A stretch of 20,153 bases of DNA from positions 1 to 20,153 of the forward strand of contig JBCAZE010000039.1 in NCBI GenBank assembly GCA_039700805.1, read 5' to 3'. The position numbers and the translations under genes were made by a program. This stretch comes from CALBPI01 sp039700805 (lineage in GTDB: Bacteria > Pseudomonadota > Gammaproteobacteria > Steroidobacterales > Woeseiaceae). This document shows, in pieces, positions 8,485-16,573 of this stretch; position 1 is the first letter of the stretch, and every line of letters starts with the position of its first letter. The notes beneath the pieces are model-generated. The model ran no database searches, was not told the DNA's origin, and was given only the letters and a program-made list of their open reading frames with translations.

Positions 8485-9888
8485 TCAGTCGATAACGCCA
8501 AGTATGCTAATGGAGAAACTGGGTGATGAGGCGCCGGTACTCGGGTTCAACGTACCCGAAGGCCTAAATCTCAAGTGAGTGACTGCCGGATCCACAGGAT
8601 CGGCTGGGACGTAGCTGAAGTCGACACCATCCACCGAGAATTCAACGCTATCCGTCAAGCTGGACGGGCCGTCGTACGTAAAAGTTAACCCGGAGGGTAT
8701 GGGACCATCGGTAAATGCGAACACACCGGCGCCGCTGACCAATACCGAGACGTCGTCAGGAAACGCGTCGGTCAACACGAGCGTCGTCGGGTCAACACGT
8801 TGCCCTGGGTTCTCGACGACGATGTCGTAGCGCATCACACTGCCGGGAATACTAAATACACTGCTGCTGCTCGCATCAACAGCGACCGTTTTCGACACCG
8901 ATAAACTTGTCGAGCAGCTCTCCGATGGTGCAATCGTTACCGTCGCTGTCGTGTTAACACACTGCGCACCGCGGATCGCAAAGTTAGCGCTGCTTAAATC
9001 TTGCCAATTGCCGCCAGGCGGACGCGCTTGGAAACCAACGCGCCCATCGCAACACCCTTCGAAACCAAGTGCTTCGTAACGATGCCAACCGGGCGTCAGC
9101 GTAATCGAACCTTCTAACGTTTCCGCTGTGCGGTTGTAGTTACCCGCCCACCACAGATCATCGTTCCAGTCTTCCTCGAGTGCCTGATCGCTGACGTACA
9201 AGTGACCACCGCGACCAAAGTCTGCGCCATAACGAAACCCCCAGGTACCCGCTGTGGCGGGGGTCACGTTCAGCACGGCGCTGATACACCACCCGAAATT
9301 TCCGTTGGCACCGCCGAGTGACCGATTATTGAGCCCCGTTACCGTGGCTCGTACAGCGTCGTCGACGTCGGTCGTTGCGCCTGCAAAGGCCGCCAGTGCT
9401 GTCGCGGCACTGGTTGGATCCGCCGTCGAAACGCGACTGCGTAACCGAACACCAGCATCCGGGAACACCGCATTGGGGCTATCGCCCGCAACGAGCGCTT
9501 CATCACCGAAATAGACGTAGACCAGCTCCGATGCGCCTGCGGGAATAGCTGGCAACCTCAGATACAACTCAGCCGACCGTGCCAACGGGTCCCATCCAGC
9601 AACAACAAAATCGACAGGCGTCACATCATCCGCACGTAGAACACGGACATCTTCACCACCCGTTGAGAACACATAATCGACCGGAAAGTCAGCAGCACCG
9701 AGATCGATGCGGGTTTCCACGTCGTGTGTACCCGTCGTCGCTGTAATGGTGACCGGCAAGCGATGGCGAAGGCTGCAACTCTGCTGCGGCCACTGCGCGG
9801 ACGCCGGTGACATGATTGCGATCATCGACCACGTCATGGTCAAGGCCACGGCTAGTGAGACGATGTTCCGAAAAATTTGGGCACTCAT
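8485..9888 (-). CDS. Secreted DUF2341/DUF11-like protein with GCC motif
   Basis: About 467 residues if read from the ATG at 9888, which places a good Sec signal at the N-terminus (hydrophobic core then SPASA|QW, cleavage after about residue 31). An in-frame GTG at 9936 would add 16 residues in front of the signal; neither start has a strong ribosome site. Residues about 44-135 look like a DUF2341 beta-sandwich (ends in LPAIPAGASELVYVYFGDEA). Residues about 200-295 carry a PA14-like region with WGFRYGADFGRGGHLYV, LTPGWHRYEALGFEGCCDG and adjacent Cys279-Cys280, as in the GCC/CCXG family of exported proteins. Residues about 330-460 resemble a DUF11 repeat (DIVVENPG...LTDAFPDDVSV). No PEP-CTERM or LPXTG-type anchor is visible at the C-terminus. 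A cell-surface or secreted role is likely; the function is unknown. Confidence 0.82.
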   Translation of the reverse strand: MSAQIFRNIVSLAVALTMTWSMIAIMSPASAQWPQQSCSLRHRLPVTITATTGTHDVETRIDLGAADFPVDYVFSTGGEDVRVLRADDVTPVDFVVAGWDPLARSAELYLRLPAIPAGASELVYVYFGDEALVAGDSPNAVFPDAGVRLRSRVSTADPTSAATALAAFAGATTDVDDAVRATVTGLNNRSLGGANGNFGWCISAVLNVTPATAGTWGFRYGADFGRGGHLYVSDQALEEDWNDDLWWAGNYNRTAETLEGSITLTPGWHRYEALGFEGCCDGRVGFQARPPGGNWQDLSSANFAIRGAQCVNTTATVTIAPSESCSTSLSVSKTVAVDASSSSVFSIPGSVMRYDIVVENPGQRVDPTTLVLTDAFPDDVSVLVSGAGVFAFTDGPIPSGLTFTYDGPSSLTDSVEFSVDGVDFSYVPADPVDPAVTHLRFRPSGTLNPSTGASSPSFSISILGVID

Positions 9889-9996
9889 AGTGAAAATACT
9901 ACACGGGCTTACGCGAAGGTCGATGATACAGCTCACAGCATCGAGAACGGAATTCGCTACAGTTGTTCACTGCACGCTCAACAGGCTATAGCCGTG

Positions 9997-11010
9997 CTAG
10001 GTAACAACAGCATTGACCAACATTTCGATCAGCGCAGCGCCAATCCATGTCAACGGGACGATGATTGCATAGCTGACAAATCGGGTAATCGCAGGCACAT
10101 CGAACGGCCAACTTGGTAATCGTGCCACCTCACGGCGAAACGCTAATGCGTTGGTCATGGCAGCAACAGTCTCTTGCGACGGGAGTCGCTGCGCCTCGCG
10201 AACGGCTGCCTGTGCCGCAATCATGGCGTCCTCTTTCTGCGCCACTAACTGACGACGTAGCGGTAACACCGGTACCAAGAGCAAGAGTATGAGCAGCGGA
10301 GAAAAGAAAGCGATGGCCGGCAGCGTCGTCCACCAGTTTACCGGGCCGCCGACCCACATGATGGACAACAAGCCCAAAGCGCCCAATACCACCAACGTCG
10401 ATGTCACCGCCATGCTGCCGATAGGCATGAAGCTGTCAGGCTCATAGATATTTACGTTGAGCTGCTTGGAAAGATCTCGGAAATAGATCGCATTGCGCAG
10501 CAGCGCGCTCATTGCAACACACATCGTCAGCCAAACGGGCAATGGCCCGATCGACAAACAGAGGTCGAGCATGCTGTAGGACAGAATGTCCCACATATTT
10601 TGCCAACTGCCAGCGAGAAGACGACTTTGCAACAACCAAAGCACGACTGCGGCGAGCGTACTACGAGCGAGCCAAGAGACCGAACGATACTCAATCTGCT
10701 TTTCGGTCTGCACGGCAACAGGTTCGGGTAGATACCGCTTCAATCCCTCAACGGTTTGCAAGGACCGCTTCGTGATGTAATGAAAGACCGGGACAATATA
10801 CGCAACGGCGCAGGTGAAAAATGCAGCCGTCGGCCAGCTTGGAAAACGAAAAACATCACCACGCGCGCGGGACCATGAATAAGCCGCCACGCCATAGATG
10901 ATCAATCCGAGCAGCAGAATGACGGCCGCACTGATCCAGCGCCCAAAGCGGCCCGATGGAACCAATCGAAGTATCCAGATCTTGAGCGTCTTGTCATTCG
11001 CCTTCGCCAT
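9997..11010 (-). CDS. Uncharacterised seven-helix membrane protein
   Basis: 337-residue inner-membrane protein that I do not recognise. Hydrophobic segments fall at about residues 25-46, 60-79, 113-133, 147-171, 198-220, 226-250 and 309-333. Between the sixth and seventh lies a charged, Ala/Gln/Glu-rich helical stretch (about 252-300), possibly coiled coil and, if the basic flanks are cytoplasmic, inside the cell. It is followed by RREVARLPSWPFDVPAITRF, a stretch with a conserved look immediately before the last helix. No catalytic or transport motif is evident. The ATG at 11010 has only a weak ribosome-site-like AGG upstream. It stands alone on the - strand, with 108 bp to the secreted-protein gene and 123 bp to the GH5 gene, so it probably has its own promoter. 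Confidence 0.85.
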   Translation of the reverse strand: MAKANDKTLKIWILRLVPSGRFGRWISAAVILLLGLIIYGVAAYSWSRARGDVFRFPSWPTAAFFTCAVAYIVPVFHYITKRSLQTVEGLKRYLPEPVAVQTEKQIEYRSVSWLARSTLAAVVLWLLQSRLLAGSWQNMWDILSYSMLDLCLSIGPLPVWLTMCVAMSALLRNAIYFRDLSKQLNVNIYEPDSFMPIGSMAVTSTLVVLGALGLLSIMWVGGPVNWWTTLPAIAFFSPLLILLLLVPVLPLRRQLVAQKEDAMIAAQAAVREAQRLPSQETVAAMTNALAFRREVARLPSWPFDVPAITRFVSYAIIVPLTWIGAALIEMLVNAVVT

Positions 11011-11089
11011 GGCCTGATGATATCGGCAGCTCGCGCCTGATGCAGCTTTGAATAGGCATCGGCGTTCTTGTGATGACGCGCGCTTTCGC

Positions 11090-11120
11090 CGCTGATCGTC
11101 CCGCGCGCGATCAGCGCGCG
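11090..11120. repeat. Overlapping inverted repeats downstream of the xyl operon
   Basis: Two mutually exclusive hairpins share bases. One has perfect 9-bp arms CGCTGATCG (11090-11098) and CGATCAGCG (11108-11116) with a 9-nt loop. The other has 7-bp arms CGCGCGC (11102-11108) and GCGCGCG (11114-11120) around GATCA. They lie just past the GH5 stop on the - strand, between that operon and the next - strand gene. There is no T tract after either hairpin, so this is not a standard intrinsic terminator; it may protect the 3' end of the mRNA or mark a Rho-dependent end. Confidence 0.5.
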
Positions 11121-11133
11121 CGACGCATGCTCG

Positions 11134-12693
11134 CTATTGCGGGATGTTCTGCCCTAGATTCAAGACGAACACAGGACCGATTTGTAAGGTTTGTTTTTCC
11201 CCGGCCAATTGCAGTGAATACCCAGCCTCTCCGGGCGCATAGTCTCGATGTGCCGTTGTTGTCACGACAAACCGTTGCCATCGATCAGTGACGCGGGCAG
11301 ACGACATCGTCGAGAGTGGTGTGTACGGTTCGCTGTTCATCTGTAGACCGGCGTTCGCAATCACACCCTCGTCTCTCCCACCGACGACCCGTGCCCAATA
11401 CGCCATCACGAGTGTGTCGCCCGCTTTCAACGCTGAAGCCAACGGGCCAGACAGCCCCGCATCCCAGGCGTTTTTACCTTTGCGGCGAACCGTAACTTCG
11501 ATCGCCTCTCCTCCAGGCACTTCAGCATTCTGCATAGCCTTCTTCTTGAGCTTGCCGTAGTGCGTCAGCTGATCGGGGAAAGGCAGCATCATCAGTTCAC
11601 CGTCGTAACCCACATCGCGTCGCAATTGATTGAATGCAGCCTCCAGTGATTGAGCGTGGTCAGCAACTGGCTTGCCATCAAGTCCCGGCGTCAAGGTCGC
11701 AGCGCCACCGTCGGTCAAACCGAGTGCGCCCAGCTTTCGCGCATCCCACTGTTGACGCTCGGAATCGAAAAACGGGAATGTCGCTGTGAAGCTCCAGACA
11801 CACCAGCTGATGCCCTCTGCTTCGAATGCCTCCCGAGTGGCCTGCGTGTAGGCCACAACATCCTCGTAAGGCGCTTTTTCATAGGCACCGACTTCGCCAA
11901 GAAATACTGGAATCCCAGTCTCGTCCTGAACCTGACGCGCGTAGGCAGCAGCATTCTTCAGGTCCTCTCTTTCCGAGCGACTGCCCCAACGCACTTCATC
12001 GCTGTCTTTCAATGGAGTCCAGCTCGCTTTTTGATGCGTAAACAGGAACGGGTCATAGAAATGAAAGGTGTAGACTTGATTCGGATCATCGATGCTCGGG
12101 ATGCTTGGCAGAGACTTGATGCCGGACCAATTCTCGCCGCCCATGATCAATATGCGCGTTGGGTTGGTCTCACGAATCTTCGAAAATCCGTCGCTGATGA
12201 TCGAGCGCATCACATCACCTTTGAACTGACCGTTTGGTTCGTTGATGACCTCGAAGTAAACACTCTCTGGTAAGTCTTTGTAGCGTGCACCGATTTGAGC
12301 CCATAGGGCTAGAAATTTCGCTCGATTCTCCTCTGGCGCAGCATTGATCTCCTCAAAGTGGTGAATATTGAGGATCACCTGCAAATCGCTAGCCAATGCC
12401 TGATCAACAACTTCCGTCACTCGTGCGAAGAACGACTCATCAATCACGTAGTCCGGCGCCCCACCGGTGTGCGCACTCCAACGCACAGGAATGCGAACGG
12501 TATCGAACCCTGCTGCGGCGATTCTTGGGAACGATGTTGCTTGGATCGTATGCCCCCACTCACCCTCATTCGGTGCATCGAGTGCATTCCCCATATTGAT
12601 GCACTTGCGCGTGTTGAATGTGTCGGCTTGGGCCAACGGCAAGGCAACAAGACTCAGACCAAACGCTATGATCTTCAGTATCGGTTTCTTCAT
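11134..12693 (-). CDS. Secreted GH5-family glycoside hydrolase with C-terminal beta-rich module
   Basis: 519-residue glycoside hydrolase of family 5 (retaining endo-beta-glycanase fold). The ATG at 12693 is chosen because it starts a clean Sec signal (MKKPILKIIA to LAQA|D, cut after about residue 23) and follows AGGGGA six bases upstream; an upstream in-frame ATG at 12744 lacks both. The catalytic barrel covers about 30-345: RIPVRW near residue 68, HH at 111-112, acid/base Glu152 in INEPNG, HFYDP near 211, nucleophile Glu267 in FLGEVG, then WCVWSF. Residues about 355-515 form a separate beta-rich module resembling CBM4/9-type carbohydrate-binding domains. It is last in the xyl operon, 47 bp after the sugar porter. 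The substrate is probably a hemicellulose or beta-glucan; the position with xylA/xylB suggests a xylose-containing polymer, but this is inference. Confidence 0.92.
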   Translation of the reverse strand: MKKPILKIIAFGLSLVALPLAQADTFNTRKCINMGNALDAPNEGEWGHTIQATSFPRIAAAGFDTVRIPVRWSAHTGGAPDYVIDESFFARVTEVVDQALASDLQVILNIHHFEEINAAPEENRAKFLALWAQIGARYKDLPESVYFEVINEPNGQFKGDVMRSIISDGFSKIRETNPTRILIMGGENWSGIKSLPSIPSIDDPNQVYTFHFYDPFLFTHQKASWTPLKDSDEVRWGSRSEREDLKNAAAYARQVQDETGIPVFLGEVGAYEKAPYEDVVAYTQATREAFEAEGISWCVWSFTATFPFFDSERQQWDARKLGALGLTDGGAATLTPGLDGKPVADHAQSLEAAFNQLRRDVGYDGELMMLPFPDQLTHYGKLKKKAMQNAEVPGGEAIEVTVRRKGKNAWDAGLSGPLASALKAGDTLVMAYWARVVGGRDEGVIANAGLQMNSEPYTPLSTMSSARVTDRWQRFVVTTTAHRDYAPGEAGYSLQLAGEKQTLQIGPVFVLNLGQNIPQ

Positions 12694-12713
12694 AACAAAT
12701 CCCCTAAGAACAA

Positions 12714-12726
12714 GCCTCATCGAGGC
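12714..12726 (-). promoter_or_regulatory. Small hairpin before the GH5 gene, possible attenuator
   Basis: On the - strand GCCTC-GAT-GAGGC is followed by TTGTTCTT, in the 47-bp gap between the sugar-porter stop and the GH5 ribosome site. A 5-bp GC stem with a T-rich tail resembles a weak terminator that could lower expression of the last gene in the operon. The stem is short and could be chance. Confidence 0.25.
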
Positions 12727-12740
12727 ATGGCGCAATGACA

Positions 12741-14153
12741 TCATGCAGACATCTGCTCCAATCGCCGGCCGCGGGTCTCTCGGACACCCTTAACAACAAA
12801 AACCACAGAGATCGCCGCGGATATCGCATAGAAACCGTAGGCACTGGTCAACCCTGTCGTCGCCAACAAAATCGGAAAGGTCATCGTAATCGCGAAGTTG
12901 GCGATCCATTGGGCGAAGCCGCTGACCGCGAGTCCTGAGCCACGCATTCTGTTTGGAAACATCTCACCGAGGAGTACCCACATCACAGGTCCCCAACTGA
13001 AGTTGAACAGCGCCACATACGCAACCGCCGCGAGCAACGCAGTGGTGCCCAGCGCAGGCGCCAAGACGAGGCCGGTCGGTGTGATGTCAGCCTGCGAAAA
13101 CACGATAGCCATGATCCCGAGTGTCACCGCCATACCGATAGAACCAACCAACAGCAGCGGCTTGCGGCCGATACGATCGATTAAGGCGATCGCACACAGG
13201 CAAGAGACGATGCTGACCGAACCCATAATCACATTGGTGAGCAAACTATCTTCTTCGGTAAATCCAACAAACTCCCAAAGCACAGAACCGTAATAGAAGA
13301 TCACATTGATGCCGACCAACTGCTGAAACACAGCGAGTCCAATGCCCACCCAGACGATCCCGTGAACCCGACCGGACGCATCCCGCAAGTCGGCAAGGCG
13401 CGGTGCTTGCTCACTCGCAAGCGTTGCTTCAATTTCCTTCAACGAAGCCTGTCCGCCCGCTTCGCCGTACAACCGGTTAAGAATCGCACCCGCTTTTTCT
13501 TTTGCATTCACGCTAACGAGGTAGCGGGGACTCTCGGGTATGAGAAACAGGGCAAAGAAAAACACCGCCGCAGGAATCATCTCTGCCCAGAACATCCAAC
13601 GCCATGCAGCGAAACCCATCCAGAACGTACTGGTCGATTCGCCCGCAGCGCCAGCGATCACATAGTTGGAGAGAAACGCTGCCGTTAAGCCCGCGATAAT
13701 GGCGACTTGCTGGATCGATGACAATCGCCCCCTAAGGTTCGCCGGCGCAATTTCACTGATATAGGCAGGTGCCATCACACTTGCCGCGCCGACAGCGAGA
13801 CCACCGAGAATCCGGAAAAGAATGAACGTCAAAGAAGTGCTGGCAATACCTGAGCCGAAAGCACTGACTAAGAAGAACACCGCCGAAACAACCAGTAACG
13901 CGCGACGGCCATAGATGTCCGCCAAACGTCCCGCCAGAAACGCTCCGACAGCGCAGCCGAGCAGCATCGATGCGACGCTAAAGCCGGTGCCAATGGAATC
14001 CGACTCGAATGCGGTCTGCAACCCCTTCACCGTGCCATTGATAACACCACTGTCATATCCGAACAGAAAGCCACCGAGCGTCGCTACAAAAGTAATGGTA
14101 ATCGCGAAACCGAGATTGCCGCCATTGTCGGCCTCGAGAGTGGTTGTCGTCAT
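12741..14153 (-). CDS. Sugar-porter MFS symporter (XylE/GalP type)
   Basis: 470-residue sugar/H+ symporter of the sugar porter family, with 12 predicted helices. Family marks are all present: GRLADIYGRR in loop 2-3 (75-84), RGRLSS after helix 4 (141-146), PESPRYL ending helix 6 (206-212), QQLVGIN in helix 7 (277-283; the two Gln and the Asn are sugar-binding positions in XylE), DRIGRKP in loop 8-9, and GPVMWVLLGEMFPNRMRG in helix 10. It would import D-xylose or a related hexose/pentose using the proton gradient, feeding xylose isomerase encoded two genes upstream. The start ATG at 14153 follows a G-rich ribosome site (GGGGGG). It is 26 bp after the GH3 stop, so cotranscribed. Xylose specificity is inferred from the operon. 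Confidence 0.94.
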   Translation of the reverse strand: MTTTTLEADNGGNLGFAITITFVATLGGFLFGYDSGVINGTVKGLQTAFESDSIGTGFSVASMLLGCAVGAFLAGRLADIYGRRALLVVSAVFFLVSAFGSGIASTSLTFILFRILGGLAVGAASVMAPAYISEIAPANLRGRLSSIQQVAIIAGLTAAFLSNYVIAGAAGESTSTFWMGFAAWRWMFWAEMIPAAVFFFALFLIPESPRYLVSVNAKEKAGAILNRLYGEAGGQASLKEIEATLASEQAPRLADLRDASGRVHGIVWVGIGLAVFQQLVGINVIFYYGSVLWEFVGFTEEDSLLTNVIMGSVSIVSCLCAIALIDRIGRKPLLLVGSIGMAVTLGIMAIVFSQADITPTGLVLAPALGTTALLAAVAYVALFNFSWGPVMWVLLGEMFPNRMRGSGLAVSGFAQWIANFAITMTFPILLATTGLTSAYGFYAISAAISVVFVVKGVRETRGRRLEQMSA

Positions 14154-14179
14154 GGTTGCCCCCCAAAAAGCATCCGTCG

Positions 14180-16573
14180 TTATTCGACCGTTAACACTAT
14201 GGTTTGTAAGTCGGTCGAACTGTTGCCGACCATGATATCGAAAGCACCCGGTTCGACAACACGTCGCATACTCCGATTGTAAAAACGCAGCGATGACGGA
14301 GTGATCGGCAGCGACACCTTTTGTGTTTCGCCGGGCGCAAGCGTTACCCGCTTAAACCCTTTCAACGCCATCACTTCGCGTGTCACGCTGCTCACCTGAT
14401 CACGAATATAAAGCTGCACAACTTCATCGGCGGTAACCGAACCCGTATTGGTCACCTGCACAGTCACTTCCGTAGAACCATCGACGGCGATCACCGTATC
14501 TTTGAGTTGTGGCGCATCGATGTCGAATGTCGAATAACTCAAGCCGAAGCCAAATGGATACAAAGGCGCTGAAGATGCGAATGCGTAGCCACGCTTCGCT
14601 GTCGGCTTATGAAAGTAAAACGCAGGAATCTGACCGACGTTGCGCGGCACCGTCACTGGCATCTTGCCACCCGGCGACACATCGCCCATCAACAACTCGG
14701 CGATCGCGGTGCCAGTTTCCTGTCCGAGAAGCCACCCGTAAAGAATCGCATCGAGATGTTGATCAACATCGACCAACGACAGTGGTCGGCCAGAGATGAC
14801 AACCGCAACCATCGGTATATCCAAAGCCGCCAGCGCCTCGATCAGCTCGCGTTGCTGGCCAATGAGCGTGATCGAATCACGATCCCCCATATGCGTTTCT
14901 GACCATGCCTCGCGGGAGGTCGATTCATCACCGCCGATGGCCAACACAATCATATCGCTCGTCGCCGCGGCAGCAACAGCGTCGCGAATTAAACGCTCAT
15001 TACTTGCCGGATCGGCGAGTGCAACCTCATCATCCCACCAAGAACGATTATCAGTAAGCGCGACGCCTTTTGCATGAACGACCTCAACAGTCTCCGGCAA
15101 CCGCGACTGTAGTCCCTCGAGAATACTGACCGTTTGTCGAGGCTCGTCAGAATAGCCACCCAGCACGGTAATATCGGCGTTGGGCCCGATGACCGCGACA
15201 CGCGATAGCATGGCTTCATTCAGTGGCAGGATATCGTCTCGGTTCTTAAGTAACACAGGTGCTCTTCGAGCCGCCTCGAGCGCAACCGATCGCGCTTCCT
15301 CGTTGCCGGTCAGTTGATCAGCCTCTTCGCCGTCAGCATACGGATCATCAAAGAGTCCGCTGCGCTTCTTCATTCGTAGAACACGTTCAACGGCCCGATC
15401 GATAACAGCGATATCCAAGTCACCGGATTCAAGCTTTTCAGCCATCGCGTAAAAAGCGACGCCGTCGGGTAACTCCATGTCGACACCCGACCGAATCGCT
15501 AGCGCACCAGCATCCGCTAATGAAGGCACGATACGATGCCGTCGCTCCAGCTCGTTGATCGCAAAGTAGTCAGCAACAACCGCCCCTTTGAATCCCCACT
15601 CCTCGCGCAAGACGGTATTCAACAACCAGTCGTTTGCGTGGGAAGGAATGCCATCGATCTCGTTGTAGCTCGCCATAACGCTTGCAGCGTTCGCCTCCTG
15701 AATCGCCGCCTCAAAGGGCGGGAAGAAAACCTCGCGCAGCACACGCTCAGGTAGCTGCGCCGGACCGACATTCATCCCGGCTTCTGGCTGCCCATGCCCG
15801 GTCATGTGTTTCAGTGTTGCCAGTACCTTTCCATCAGGAATGCGCTCTTCCCGGCCCTGAAACCCGTTCACGGCGGCGACACTCATTCGACTGACGAGGA
15901 ACGGATCTTCACCGAACGTCTCCTCAATACGACCCCAGCGCGGATCCAGCGCAACATCAACAACCGGCGACAAGACATGATGAACACCACGCACCCGTAT
16001 CTCTCTTGCGGTGATGGCGTACGCCTGCTCGATCAACGCCGGGTCGAAGGTACTCGCAAGCGCGATCGCTTGCGGGAAGGAAGTCGCGTAGCGTGCCTGA
16101 AATCCATGCAGACCTTCCTCGTGAAACAAGGTAGGAATGCCAAGCCGCGTCTCCTCGATCATCCAGCGTTGGATCGCGTTCGTTAGCTGCACCGTTTCGG
16201 ACGGCGTGCGCGCGGATAGGCGTCTCACGACAGTCGAGTCGTTCACATCGGTCCGTTCTCGATCATCTTCCATGCCGATCGTATCCTGCGGGCGTGCAAA
16301 ACAACCGACGCCATTGGGAAAATGCTCGCGCATTAGTGTGGGCGAAAAGTCTCCGTTGTCATCCAGCACTTTCGCTTTGTCAAACCAAATACAGGAGATC
16401 TGCGCGAGCTTCTCCTCGAGTGTCATTTGCTCGATCAATGCCGCGAGTGCCGGGTCGTCAGACAGCGGGGACTCAGACATCGAGAGACTGCTGCAAGCTG
16501 AGATGAAGCATGCGCCGAGAATAGCAAACGCCCCAGATCGAATGTGCTGTTTGCGCGTGGTGGTTGCCATCAT
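14180..16573 (-). CDS. GH3 beta-glycosidase lipoprotein (beta-xylosidase or beta-glucosidase)
   Basis: 797-residue glycoside hydrolase of family 3, which removes sugars from the non-reducing ends of oligosaccharides. The N-terminus has a lipoprotein signal with two candidate lipobox Cys (LGAC22 or ISAC27); residue +2 is not Asp, so outer-membrane sorting is likely. The barrel domain runs about 40-385: FHEEGLHG (150-157), KHMTGHGQPEAG (255-266), nucleophile Asp335 in VVADY. The alpha/beta sandwich domain follows, with GGDESTSREAWSE holding the probable acid/base Glu, and a C-terminal fibronectin-III-like domain (VQVTNTGSVTADEVVQLYI) ends the protein. Its start ATG overlaps the xylA stop in ATGA, so translation is probably coupled. 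The neighbours favour beta-xylosidase activity; a beta-glucosidase is not excluded by sequence. Confidence 0.94.
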   Translation of the reverse strand: MMATTTRKQHIRSGAFAILGACFISACSSLSMSESPLSDDPALAALIEQMTLEEKLAQISCIWFDKAKVLDDNGDFSPTLMREHFPNGVGCFARPQDTIGMEDDRERTDVNDSTVVRRLSARTPSETVQLTNAIQRWMIEETRLGIPTLFHEEGLHGFQARYATSFPQAIALASTFDPALIEQAYAITAREIRVRGVHHVLSPVVDVALDPRWGRIEETFGEDPFLVSRMSVAAVNGFQGREERIPDGKVLATLKHMTGHGQPEAGMNVGPAQLPERVLREVFFPPFEAAIQEANAASVMASYNEIDGIPSHANDWLLNTVLREEWGFKGAVVADYFAINELERRHRIVPSLADAGALAIRSGVDMELPDGVAFYAMAEKLESGDLDIAVIDRAVERVLRMKKRSGLFDDPYADGEEADQLTGNEEARSVALEAARRAPVLLKNRDDILPLNEAMLSRVAVIGPNADITVLGGYSDEPRQTVSILEGLQSRLPETVEVVHAKGVALTDNRSWWDDEVALADPASNERLIRDAVAAAATSDMIVLAIGGDESTSREAWSETHMGDRDSITLIGQQRELIEALAALDIPMVAVVISGRPLSLVDVDQHLDAILYGWLLGQETGTAIAELLMGDVSPGGKMPVTVPRNVGQIPAFYFHKPTAKRGYAFASSAPLYPFGFGLSYSTFDIDAPQLKDTVIAVDGSTEVTVQVTNTGSVTADEVVQLYIRDQVSSVTREVMALKGFKRVTLAPGETQKVSLPITPSSLRFYNRSMRRVVEPGAFDIMVGNSSTDLQTIVLTVE

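Noticed and set aside
11070..11291. 73-codon + strand reading frame at the end of the GH5 gene
   Set aside because: It overlaps the GH5 coding sequence antisense and a GC-rich inverted repeat, and its protein is Arg-rich without family features.
12694..12744. 17-residue upstream extension of the GH5 protein
   Set aside because: It would precede a normal Sec signal, and the ATG at 12693 has a well-placed AGGGGA.
13362..13688. Long antisense frames over the sugar porter, GH3, xylA and xylB genes
   Set aside because: They mirror well-supported genes, have unusual compositions (rich in Arg, Ser, Cys or His) and lack ribosome sites.
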